Part shown: positions 7,824-15,604 of the stretch, in pieces
Numbering within the stretch: the stretch's first letter is position 1
Layout: each line of letters starts with the position of its first letter
Assembly (NCBI RefSeq): GCF_003002815.1
Contig: NZ_PVTF01000017.1
Location: 120,947-184,946 of the forward strand
DNA from: Umezawaea tangerina
GTDB taxonomy: Bacteria; Actinomycetota; Actinomycetes; Mycobacteriales; Pseudonocardiaceae
Length of the DNA: 64,000 nt
Direction: 5' to 3'
Notes under the pieces: model-generated
The model's input: the letters and a program-made list of their open reading frames with translations, nothing else
Database searches by the model: none
What the model was told of the DNA's origin: nothing
Made by a program: the position numbers and the translations under genes

Positions 7824-9515
7824 GTGCCCGTACTGGCTCAGGCGGATCTTCGGCTCGACGCGAATCCGCTCGACTACGTGTTGCTGGTGATCTACTTCGC
7901 GGTGGTCCTCGGCATCGGCGTCATGGCGAGACGCTCGGTGTCCACGAGCTTGGACTTCCTGCTGTCCGGGCGGTCGCTCCCGGCCTGGGTCACGGGTCTG
8001 GCGTTCATCTCCGCGAACCTCGGCGCGATCGAGCTGCTGGGCATGGCGGCCAACGGCGCCCAGTACGGCCTGCCGACCGTGCACTACTACTGGATCGGCG
8101 CGATCCCGGCCATGGTGTTCCTCGGCCTGGTCATGATGCCGTTCTACTACGGCTCGAAGGTGCGCAGCGTCCCCGAGTTCCTGCGCCGCCGCTTCGGCAC
8201 CGGCGCGCACCTCGTCAACGCGCTGAGCTTCGCGCTCGCCCAGGTCCTCATCGCGGGCGTCAACCTCTACGCGCTGGCGCTGCTGCTCAACCTGCTGCTG
8301 GGCTGGCCGATCCCGCTGTCGATCGTGATCGCCGCGCTGGTCGTGCTGACCTACACCACCCTCGGCGGCCTGTCCGCCGCGATCTACAACGAGGTGCTCC
8401 AGTTCTTCGTGATCGTCGCGGCGCTGCTGCCGCTGACGATCGTCGGCCTGCACAAGGTCGGCGGCTGGAACGGCCTGGTCGACAAGCTGACCGCGAAGGG
8501 CGCGGGCGAGGAGCTGGGTGCCTGGCCCGCCACCGAGCTGACCGGCATCTCCAACCCGGTGCTCAGCGTCATCGGCATCGTGTTCGGCCTCGGCTTCGTG
8601 CTGTCGTTCGGCTACTGGACGACGAACTTCGCCGAGGTGCAGCGCGCGCTGTCGGCGAAGAGCATGTCCGCCGCCCGGCGCACGCCGATCATCGGCGCGT
8701 TCCCCAAGGCGCTGATCCCGTTCATCATCATCATCCCCGGCATGATCGCGGCCGTGGTGATCCCGCAGGTGCAGGCGCTCAACGAGGGCGGCGACGCCAA
8801 CGGCATCACCTACAACGAGACGCTGCCGCTGCTCATCCGCGAGCTGCTGCCCAACGGCATGCTCGGCATCGCGATCACCGGTCTGCTGGCGTCGTTCATG
8901 GCCGGTGTCGCGGCGAACGTCAGCTCGTTCAACACGGTGTTCACCTACGACCTGTGGCAGGACTACGTCCGCAAGGACCGGCCTGACGAGTACTACCTGC
9001 GGGTCGGACGGCTGGCGACCCTCGGCGGCACGATCATCGCGATCGGCACGGCGTTCATCGCCTCCGGCTACGGCAACATCATGGACTACATCCAGGCGCT
9101 GTTCTCGTTCTTCAACGCGCCGCTGTTCGCCACGTTCATCCTCGGCATGTTCTGGAAGAGGATGTCCGCGGCGGCGGGCTGGATCGGCCTGGTGGCGGGC
9201 ACGCTCGGCGCCGTCGTGATCTTCGTGATGGCGGACCCGAAGCTGCTCGGCGTGCTCGACCTGCCGGGCCAGGGCGCCAGCTTCGTCGGCGCCAGCGTGG
9301 CGTTCGTGCTCGACATCGTGGTCAGCGTCGTGGTCACGATGTTCACGAAACCCGTGCCGGAGAAGCAGCTCGGCGGGCTGGTCTACAGCCTCACGCCGAA
9401 GGCGGACCGCACGCACTCCACCACCGGCGACGACGCGGGCTGGTACCGCTCGCCCGCGCTGCTCGGCGGCGGCGTGCTCGTCCTGACCACCGCGCTCTAC
9501 ATCATCTTCGGCTGA
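7824..9515 (+). CDS. Sodium:solute symporter (SSS family)
   Basis: A 563-residue membrane protein with about 13-14 hydrophobic segments. Family marks include DFLLSGRSLPAWVTGLAFIS after the first helix, the conserved TLGGLSAAIYNEVLQFF region and a GLLASFMAGVAANVSSFNTV helix near the sodium site. It resembles the SGLT-like sugar branch more than proline permeases, but the substrate is not certain. Start: GTG at 7824, with GGGAGG upstream. A small two-helix protein gene follows 10 bp later, likely in the same transcript. Confidence 0.88.
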   Translation: MPVLAQADLRLDANPLDYVLLVIYFAVVLGIGVMARRSVSTSLDFLLSGRSLPAWVTGLAFISANLGAIELLGMAANGAQYGLPTVHYYWIGAIPAMVFLGLVMMPFYYGSKVRSVPEFLRRRFGTGAHLVNALSFALAQVLIAGVNLYALALLLNLLLGWPIPLSIVIAALVVLTYTTLGGLSAAIYNEVLQFFVIVAALLPLTIVGLHKVGGWNGLVDKLTAKGAGEELGAWPATELTGISNPVLSVIGIVFGLGFVLSFGYWTTNFAEVQRALSAKSMSAARRTPIIGAFPKALIPFIIIIPGMIAAVVIPQVQALNEGGDANGITYNETLPLLIRELLPNGMLGIAITGLLASFMAGVAANVSSFNTVFTYDLWQDYVRKDRPDEYYLRVGRLATLGGTIIAIGTAFIASGYGNIMDYIQALFSFFNAPLFATFILGMFWKRMSAAAGWIGLVAGTLGAVVIFVMADPKLLGVLDLPGQGASFVGASVAFVLDIVVSVVVTMFTKPVPEKQLGGLVYSLTPKADRTHSTTGDDAGWYRSPALLGGGVLVLTTALYIIFG

Positions 9516-9525
9516 GGAGGCAGAG

Positions 9526-9792
9526 ATGGCCGAGAAGGGGCAGAAGGCGGGTCTGTTCGACCTGCGCCTGATCATCGCCGTGCTGTTCGGCATCTACGGG
9601 GTCGTGCTGACCGTCGTGGGTCTCGCGTTCACCAGCGACGAGGACCTCGCGAAGGCCGACGGGCTCAACATCAACCTGTGGTCCGGCATCGGGATGTTCG
9701 TGCTGGCCGCGGTGTTCGCGGCCTGGACGTTCACCAAGCCGCTGGTCGTGCCGGAGGAGGTCCCGGAGGCCGAGCCGGGCGGGGTGCACTAG
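9526..9792 (+). CDS. Small two-helix membrane protein, symporter partner (hypothetical)
   Basis: An 88-residue protein with two transmembrane helices: LIIAVLFGIYGVVLTVVGLAF (residues about 15-35) and IGMFVLAAVFAAWTFT (about 55-70). A GAGGAGG ribosome-binding site precedes the ATG. Small genes of this shape commonly follow SSS symporters in actinobacteria; a subunit or stabilising role is an inference. The C-terminus is acidic and Pro-rich. Confidence 0.75.
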   Translation: MAEKGQKAGLFDLRLIIAVLFGIYGVVLTVVGLAFTSDEDLAKADGLNINLWSGIGMFVLAAVFAAWTFTKPLVVPEEVPEAEPGGVH

Positions 9793-9857
9793 CCCCCGGC
9801 TCCGCGACCGGTCACGACCGGCGAAAGCCGGAGCTTTCGGACGCCGCGCGCCGGTGG

Positions 9858-9882
9858 GGGGTCGGGGCTCAGCCCCGGCCCC
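9858..9882. terminator. GC-rich hairpin between convergent genes
   Basis: Arms GGGGTCGGGGC and GCCCCGGCCCC pair almost fully around a three-base loop (one T-G wobble). The hairpin abuts the stop of the gene at 9883 and lies 65 bp after the gene ending at 9792, so it could stop transcription from both sides. No T-run, as is usual in high-GC actinomycetes. A smaller hairpin with a GAAA loop lies near 9820. Confidence 0.6.
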
Positions 9883-10011
9883 TCACGACCTGCGCTTGTG
9901 GTGCGGGTAGATGGGGTTGAACGCCTCGACGGTCCAGTCGTCGATCCAGCGGAACGCGCGGCCGACCGTGCGGCCCATCGTCGAACGCCTGATGCGGTGC
10001 TTCGCGGTCAT
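9883..10011 (-). CDS. Short basic protein, 42 residues (hypothetical)
   Basis: A strong ribosome-binding site (AGGAAGGA) sits 4-5 bases before the ATG at 10011, and the stop abuts the terminator hairpin at 9858-9882. The peptide is basic and aromatic (MTAKHRIRRSTMGRTVGRAF, then a WIDDW segment, ending HHKRRS), without a membrane segment. Signal quality upstream and the bounded 3' end make it a likely real small gene. No family recognised. Confidence 0.5.
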   Translation of the reverse strand: MTAKHRIRRSTMGRTVGRAFRWIDDWTVEAFNPIYPHHKRRS

Positions 10012-10174
10012 GCTGTCCTTCCTGTGGGAAAACCTTCCACCCTGTACATCGCGTCGATCTTCTGAATCGTTCCCGAACCTGTCCGTGACCCCGCCCACGC
10101 CCACGGTGTCCGGTTGGACACCAACTGCCGGGTTCGCTCGGTGTCCGGCCCGATCGCTCGCTACCGTGCACCTC

Positions 10175-11188
10175 GTGCCCCGTCTCGCCCGCCGCGTTCC
10201 CGCGGTCGCCGCCGCCCTCTGCGCGCTCACCATGCTGGCCGGGTGCGGGTCGGACGCGCTGGCGAAGAAGCCGCCGTTCCCGCGCAGCACCGTCCAGGCA
10301 GCCAAGGGGATGACCGACCCGTCCACCGACCCCGGATCGGGTTCCACCGGCTCGGGCAAGCCGGTCGACCCGGCGTTCGCCGTGGACAAGCTCCGGCTCG
10401 TCGACCCGTGCAAGCTGCTGGACGCCGACACGCTCAAGGAGCTCGGCAAGCCTGACGAGGCGGTGCCCGGCGGGTTCACCCGGTGCTCCAACTTCATGAA
10501 GGACAAGGCGGGCAAGGACCTCTCGATCACCATCGAGGTCGGCCAGACGCTGACCAGCGAGGTCGAGAAGGCGGACAAGAAGCTCGCCGGGCTCAACAGC
10601 TACGAGCAGGTGCTGGAGGGCAGCGCCTGCTTCGTCACGGTGATCACCCAGGAGGATCCGGGCATCGGCATCACCGTGCAGGTCGGCTACAAGGACGGCG
10701 ACGGGTGCGAGCCCGGCCGCAAGATCGCCGAGTCGGTGGTGAAGCTCGCCAAGGGCAAGGCCGTCGCGCGGACCGCCGCCAAGGGCTCCCTGATCACGCT
10801 GGACCCGTGCGAGCTGCCCTCCGACGCCGCCGTCGCCGACGCGGCGAAGGAGTCGCCCCGCGTCTACCCGTACGGCCTGCACAACTGCTCGTGGGTCGGC
10901 TCGGACGCCGAGGTCACCCTGGACTTCCGCGGCGGCTACGTGCCCAAGGACGACAAGTTCGACCCCAAGCAGGTCGACGTCGACCTCGGCGGCGTGAAGG
11001 CCTACCAGGTGGAGAGCAGCACGTCCTACCCGTCGTGCACGCTGCGGTGGGTCCAGCTCAAGGGGCAGGACAACGACGGCGAGGTCGTCGAGGTGAAGTC
11101 GGCCGGACCCAAGAAGTCCGAGTTCGACCGGTGCGCGAAGGCGCAGGCGTTCGCCAAGGCGCTGCTCCCCAAGATCCCGAAGGCCTGA
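10175..11188 (+). CDS. DUF3558-type lipoprotein
   Basis: About 337 residues from the GTG at 10175 (GTG 10166 also possible). A signal peptide ends in the lipobox LAGC, so it should be a lipid-anchored surface protein. Two similar halves each contain the DUF3558 pattern of a DPC motif followed later by a second Cys: VDPCKLLDADTLKELG...FTRCSNF and LDPCELPSDAAVADA...LHNCSWVG. A Thr/Ser/Gly/Pro linker follows the signal. Function unknown; such lipoproteins are abundant in Pseudonocardiales and mycobacteria. Confidence 0.82.
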   Translation: MPRLARRVPAVAAALCALTMLAGCGSDALAKKPPFPRSTVQAAKGMTDPSTDPGSGSTGSGKPVDPAFAVDKLRLVDPCKLLDADTLKELGKPDEAVPGGFTRCSNFMKDKAGKDLSITIEVGQTLTSEVEKADKKLAGLNSYEQVLEGSACFVTVITQEDPGIGITVQVGYKDGDGCEPGRKIAESVVKLAKGKAVARTAAKGSLITLDPCELPSDAAVADAAKESPRVYPYGLHNCSWVGSDAEVTLDFRGGYVPKDDKFDPKQVDVDLGGVKAYQVESSTSYPSCTLRWVQLKGQDNDGEVVEVKSAGPKKSEFDRCAKAQAFAKALLPKIPKA

Positions 11189-11259
11189 CTGGGGCTCACG
11201 GGGGCGGCGAATTCCCCTACTCTTGGGTAACCGGCCGCACCGCACACCTTGGAGGGCTC

Positions 11260-12780
11260 ATGACGCAAACCGCCCCAACGGGGTCCGACTCAGCCGAGTC
11301 CGCCGTCGTGGACGCCGAAGCGCGGTTCGCCTCGTTGGACCCCCGCACCGGCGAGGTCGTCGGCCACCACCCGGTGCACACCGCCGAGGACGTCCGGGCC
11401 GCCGTGCTGGCCGCGCGCTCCGCCGCCGTCGGGTGGGCCGAGCTCGGGTTCGACGGCCGCCGCGCCCGGCTCGACGCGTGGCGCAAGCTCCTGGTCCGCA
11501 GGCTCGACGAGTTCCAGGCGCTGATCAGCAGCGAGACCGGCAAGTCCGCCGACGACGCGCGCACCGAGCTGACCCTGGTCATCGACCACGTCCACTGGGC
11601 CACCCGCAACGCGAGCCGCGTGCTCGGCAAACGCCGCGTGTCACCGGGCATGCTCATGTACAACCACGCCGCCAGCCTCGAGTACAAGCCGCTCGGCGTC
11701 GTCGGCGTGATCGGCCCGTGGAACTACCCGGCGTTCACGCCGATGGGCTCGATCGCCTACGCGCTCGCGGCGGGCAACGCCGTGGTCTTCAAGCCCAGCG
11801 AGTTCACCCCCGGTGTCGGCGAGTTCATGGCCAGGACGTTCGGCGAGGCCGCCGCGGAGCACGCCGGGGTGTTCCAGGTCGTCACCGGTTTCGGCGAGAC
11901 CGGCGCCGCGCTGTGCCAGGCGGGTGTGGACAAGGTCGCGTTCACCGGGTCGACGCCGACCGGCAAGAAGGTCATGGCTGCCTGCGCCGAGTCGCTCACC
12001 CCGGTGCTCGTCGAGTGCGGCGGCAAGGACGCGCTGATCGTCGCCGACGACGCCGACGTGAAGGCCGCCGCCGCGGCGGCCGTGTGGGGCGGGATCTTCA
12101 ACGCGGGCCAGAGCTGCGCGGGTGTCGAACGGGTCTACGTCGCGGAGCCCGTGGCCGACGAGTTCATCGAGCTGGTCACCAAGCAGGCCGCCAAGCTCCG
12201 TCCCGGCGGCGAGCCCAACGCGTCGTTCGGCCCGATCACCATGCCCCGCCAGGTCGAGGTCATCCAGGCCCACGTCCAGGACGCCCTCGACCGCGGCGGC
12301 CGCGCCGTCGTCGGCGGCCTCGACTCGATCCGCCCGCCCTACGTCGAGCCCATCGTGCTCGTCGACGTCCCCGAGGACTCCCGCGCCGTCACCGAGGAGA
12401 CCTTCGGGCCGACCTTGGTGATCACCAGGGTGCCCGACGCCGACGAGGGCGTCCGCCTCGCCAACGCCCTGCGCTACGGCCTCGGCGGCTCGGTCTTCTC
12501 CCGCACCCGCGGCGAGGAACTGGCCCGCAAGATGCACTGCGGCATGGTCTCCGTCAACGCCGTACTCGCTTTCGCCGCCATGCCCGGCCTCCCCTTCGGC
12601 GGCATCGGCGACTCCGGCTTCGGCCGCATCCACGGCGACGACGGCCTCCGCGAATTCGCCACCCCCCAAGCCGTAACCCGCCTCCGCTTCCGCGCCCTCC
12701 TCAACCCCATGACCTACGACCGCGGCACCCGCACCGTCCGCCACGTAGTCCGCCTGGCCCGCCTCCTCTACGGCCGCTAA
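11260..12780 (+). CDS. Aldehyde dehydrogenase family protein
   Basis: A 506-residue single-domain ALDH. The active-site set is complete: N155 (GPWNYPAF), E252 (LVECGGKD) and C286 (NAGQSCAGVERVYV), with an NAD-binding FTGSTPTGKKV loop at about 228-238. The ATG at 11260 follows GGAGGGCTC. The closest textbook class is the succinate-semialdehyde / acyl-aldehyde group, but the substrate is not settled. The last about 180 bp turn strongly C-rich (33 C to 8 G in row 12661, against 23 to 22 in row 11461) as they approach the repeat at 12822. Confidence 0.9.
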   Translation: MTQTAPTGSDSAESAVVDAEARFASLDPRTGEVVGHHPVHTAEDVRAAVLAARSAAVGWAELGFDGRRARLDAWRKLLVRRLDEFQALISSETGKSADDARTELTLVIDHVHWATRNASRVLGKRRVSPGMLMYNHAASLEYKPLGVVGVIGPWNYPAFTPMGSIAYALAAGNAVVFKPSEFTPGVGEFMARTFGEAAAEHAGVFQVVTGFGETGAALCQAGVDKVAFTGSTPTGKKVMAACAESLTPVLVECGGKDALIVADDADVKAAAAAAVWGGIFNAGQSCAGVERVYVAEPVADEFIELVTKQAAKLRPGGEPNASFGPITMPRQVEVIQAHVQDALDRGGRAVVGGLDSIRPPYVEPIVLVDVPEDSRAVTEETFGPTLVITRVPDADEGVRLANALRYGLGGSVFSRTRGEELARKMHCGMVSVNAVLAFAAMPGLPFGGIGDSGFGRIHGDDGLREFATPQAVTRLRFRALLNPMTYDRGTRTVRHVVRLARLLYGR

Positions 12781-12821
12781 CAGCAGCCGACCCACCCCCC
12801 CACCCACCCGGCCCACCCCGA

Positions 12822-13050
12822 TGGGTGCAGCCCGCCAGCGCGCATCCGGCGCGGAGCGCCTGGGGCCTTGTCGGCGCCAGCCGATGCCCTGTGTCAGGCG
12901 CAGCCTGATGCTGGCGAAGCCAGACCCCCTCCCGCCCCCGATACACAGCGCCCTCCTGCCTCACCCTTGTTTGTCAAGATGGCTTTATCGTCTTGACAAC
13001 CAAGGGTGAGGCATTGAGACAATCGCGCACCGGGGGCCGGGCTTCGCACT
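12822..13050 (+). repeat. Repeat family A, copy 1
   Basis: This fills most of the 387-bp gap between the aldehyde dehydrogenase and dhaK genes. From the left: hairpins with GNA loops (GGCGC-GGA-GCGCC, TCAGGC-GCA-GCCTGA, CTGGC-GAA-GCCAG). Then a long stem at 12957-13013, with 23-base arms (one mismatch plus a wobble at the loop) around a 9-base loop. Then the constant tail GAGACAATCGCGC followed by GGGGGCCGGGCTTC. Flanks on both sides are C-rich runs. This copy has the fewest hairpin modules. Copies 2-4 are at 26521, 32521 and 56663. Confidence 0.85.
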
Positions 13051-13167
13051 TCCCCCCAACCCCACCCCCGACACCCCCACCCCACCCGATCGAGGCACTT
13101 CGACCGTTACGGCAAACGCCCACGTGGGGTACTAATGGCATTCGGTCAGCGACGATCGGAGGGCACG

Positions 13168-14169
13168 ATGAAGAAGATCATCAACGATCCGTCCACTGTG
13201 GTCGAGGAGTCCTTGCGGGGGATGGCCTCGGCGCACCCGGACCTCATCAGGGTCCAGCTCGACCCCGCCGTGGTCGTGCGGGCGGACGCCCCGGTGTCGC
13301 GCAAGGTCGCCATCATCTCCGGTGGTGGTGCCGGTCACGAGCCCATGCACGGCGGGTTCGTCGGCAAGGGCATGCTCGACGCGGCGTGTCCCGGTCACGT
13401 GTTCACCTCGCCCACGCCCGACCAGGTGCAGGCGGCGCTCGCCATGACCGACGGCGGTGTCGGCGCTCTGCTGATCGTGAAGAACTACACCGGTGACGTG
13501 CTCAACTTCGAGACCGCGGCCGAGCTGGCCGAGGCGGACGGCGTCGAGGTGCGCACCGTCGTGATCGACGACGACGTGGCGGTGACGGACTCGCTGTACA
13601 CGGCGGGCAGGCGCGGGGTCGGTGGGACGCTGCTGCTGGAGAAGATCGTCGGTGCGGCGGCCGAGCGCGGGGTCGACCTCGACGGTTGCGAGGCGTTGGC
13701 CCGCAAGGTGGTCGCCCAGGTGCGGTCGATGGGGCTGGCGCTGGCGTCGGGCATCGTGCCGCACGCGGGCGTGCCCAGCTTCACCCTGGCCGACGACGAG
13801 ATCGAGCTCGGCATCGGCATCCACGGCGAGCCGGGCAGGCGCCGGGTGCCGTTGGGGACGGCCGACGAGATGGTCAAGAGCCTGCTGGACCCGATCCTCG
13901 AGGACCTGCCGTTCGCCGAGGGCGACCGGGTCCTGCTGTTCACGAACTCGATGGGCGGGACCCCGCTGATCGAGCTGTACTTGGCGCACGGCATCGCGGA
14001 GCGGTTGCTGGCGGAACGGGGAGTCGTGGTGGAACGGCGTCTGGTCGGGCCCTTCGTGACCAGTCTGGAGATGCAGGGCATGAGCCTGACCCTGCTGAAG
14101 CTGGACGACGAGCTGGTCGACCTGTGGGACGCGCCCGTGCACACCGCGGCGCTGCGCTGGGGGGTCTGA
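13168..14169 (+). CDS. dhaK: Dihydroxyacetone kinase subunit DhaK
   Basis: A 333-residue protein with the DhaK pattern: GGGAGHEPMHGGFVGKGMLD (residues 52-71) and the substrate-binding His at 219 in IGIHGEPG, which forms a covalent hemiaminal with dihydroxyacetone. The ATG at 13168 follows GGAGGG. First gene of a tight dhaKLM operon. DhaK binds dihydroxyacetone, and phosphate arrives from phosphoenolpyruvate via DhaM and DhaL-bound ADP. The product, dihydroxyacetone phosphate, enters glycolysis. Confidence 0.95.
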   Translation: MKKIINDPSTVVEESLRGMASAHPDLIRVQLDPAVVVRADAPVSRKVAIISGGGAGHEPMHGGFVGKGMLDAACPGHVFTSPTPDQVQAALAMTDGGVGALLIVKNYTGDVLNFETAAELAEADGVEVRTVVIDDDVAVTDSLYTAGRRGVGGTLLLEKIVGAAAERGVDLDGCEALARKVVAQVRSMGLALASGIVPHAGVPSFTLADDEIELGIGIHGEPGRRRVPLGTADEMVKSLLDPILEDLPFAEGDRVLLFTNSMGGTPLIELYLAHGIAERLLAERGVVVERRLVGPFVTSLEMQGMSLTLLKLDDELVDLWDAPVHTAALRWGV

Positions 14170-14171
14170 CC

Positions 14172-14813
14172 GTGGTGGCCTGTTCCGCGCACGGGGTGGC
14201 GGTCGTCATGCGGGCGGCGAGCCAGGTGCTCGAGGAGCACCGGGTCGAGCTGAGCACGCTCGACCGGGAGATCGGCGACGGCGACCACGGCGAGAACATG
14301 AACCGCGGGTTCGGCGCGCTGGTGACCGCGCTGGAGCGGGACGCGCCGGACTCGCCGGGCGGGGTGCTGAAGCTCGCGGCGACCACGTTGATCTCCAAGG
14401 TCGGCGGGGCGGCCGGGCCGCTCTACGGCACGGCGTTCCTGCGCGCGGCGACGGCGGTGAAGGACGCCGCCGAGCTGGACGCGGACCTCGTGGCGAAGGC
14501 GCTGCGCGCGGCGCTGGACGGCGTGGTCGCCCGCGGCAAGGCAGAGCTGGGCGACAAGACGATGGTGGACGCGCTGCTGCCCGCCGTCCGGGCGGCCGAG
14601 GAGGCCGCCGGGCGCGGCGAGGACGTGCCCACCCTGCTCAAGGCGGCCGCCGAGGCGGCGGCCGAGGGCGCGGACTCGACGGTGCTCCTGGTCGCCCGCA
14701 AGGGCCGCGCGTCCTACCTGGGCGAACGCAGCGTCGGGCACTTGGATCCGGGTGCGCGCTCGACGTCGCTGCTGCTGCGGACGTTCGCCGACGTGGCGAG
14801 CGGGGTCCGGTGA
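14172..14813 (+). CDS. dhaL: Dihydroxyacetone kinase ADP-binding subunit DhaL
   Basis: A 213-residue helical protein. The Mg-ADP ligands appear as LDREIGDGDHGENM (D31, D36, D38), with GGAAGPLYGTAF and a LGERSVGHLDPGA segment near the C-terminus, as in DhaL. It starts two bases after the dhaK stop (GTG 14172, or GTG 14175). Its TGA overlaps the dhaM GTG. It carries the ADP cofactor that is rephosphorylated by DhaM and transfers phosphate to DhaK-bound dihydroxyacetone. Confidence 0.93.
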   Translation: MVACSAHGVAVVMRAASQVLEEHRVELSTLDREIGDGDHGENMNRGFGALVTALERDAPDSPGGVLKLAATTLISKVGGAAGPLYGTAFLRAATAVKDAAELDADLVAKALRAALDGVVARGKAELGDKTMVDALLPAVRAAEEAAGRGEDVPTLLKAAAEAAAEGADSTVLLVARKGRASYLGERSVGHLDPGARSTSLLLRTFADVASGVR

Positions 14814-15496
14814 CCACGCGGGTCGGCCTGGTCCTCGTCTCGCACAGCAGGCGGTTGGCCGAGGGGGTCGCCGAGCTGGCGGCCCAGATGGCCCCGGACG
14901 TCGTCGTGGTCGCCGCGGGCGGTGACGGCGACGGCGGTCTCGGCACGGACTACGCGACCGTCACCGGTGCCGTGGTCGAGGCGGACGCCGGCGCGGGCGT
15001 GGTGGTGCTCTACGACCTCGGCAGCGCCAGGATGGTCGCCGACATGGCGGCCGAGGACGCGGAGGACCGCCAGGTGGTCGTCGTCGACGCGCCGATCGTG
15101 GAGGGCGCGGTCGCCGCCGCGGTGTCCGCGCAGGGCGGCGCGGGCCTGGCGGTCGTCGCCCAGGCGGCGGTGGGCGCGGCGCCCGGCGCGCCGAACCCGG
15201 CGGTCCGGCCGTCGCTGCGGCTGGTGACGAACGCCTCCCGGCTCGACGTGGTGCTGACCAACGAGGTAGGGCTGCACGCCCGGCCGTCCGCGCTGCTGGC
15301 GCGCACGGTCGCGGAGCTGGACGCGGACGTCGTGGTGCGGTTCGGCGGCGAGGAGGCCGACGCGAAGAGCGTGCTCGCCCTGATGGGCCTGGGCGCTCCG
15401 GAAGGCGCGCGCATCGAGGTCGTGGCCAGCGGCAAGGACGCCGACGAGGCGCTGCGGCGCGTGGAGGAACTGGCGGAGCGCGGATTCGACGAGTGA
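14810..15496 (+). CDS. dhaM: PTS-dependent dihydroxyacetone kinase phosphotransferase DhaM
   Basis: A 228-residue protein of two domains. An EIIA-mannose-like domain (residues 1-125) has its phosphorylated His12 in LVSHSRRLAEGV. An HPr domain (about 143-228) has the active His156 in EVGLHARPSALL. The third, enzyme I-like domain found in E. coli DhaM is absent, so phosphate must come from a separate enzyme I. GTGA overlap with dhaL indicates coupled translation. Confidence 0.92.
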   Translation: MTTRVGLVLVSHSRRLAEGVAELAAQMAPDVVVVAAGGDGDGGLGTDYATVTGAVVEADAGAGVVVLYDLGSARMVADMAAEDAEDRQVVVVDAPIVEGAVAAAVSAQGGAGLAVVAQAAVGAAPGAPNPAVRPSLRLVTNASRLDVVLTNEVGLHARPSALLARTVAELDADVVVRFGGEEADAKSVLALMGLGAPEGARIEVVASGKDADEALRRVEELAERGFDE

Positions 15497-15569
15497 ATCG
15501 ATGACTTGCTCGATCCCGATGGTGAAGCTCACCCGGTGGGACGGCCGGACCGTGGCATAGTCGCGACAA

Positions 15570-15585
15570 GTTACCGTTCGGTAGC
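15570..15585. promoter_or_regulatory. Palindrome, acyl-CoA regulon site 1
   Basis: GTTACCGTTCGGTAGC lies 19 bases before the start of the 3-hydroxyacyl-CoA dehydrogenase gene. It fits the shared 16-mer GTTACCGNNCGGTAAC with one mismatch. Similar sites lie before ccr (22150) and the thiolase gene (23743). Placement near the start suggests repression. Confidence 0.6.
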
Positions 15586-15604
15586 CGTGGCACGGGAGGT
15601 CGTT

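Noticed and set aside
12820..13010. Open frame starting MGAARQRASGAERLGP in all four repeat A copies
   Set aside because: It follows the repeat, loses frame between copies and lacks ribosome-binding sites; conservation comes from the repeat sequence, not coding.
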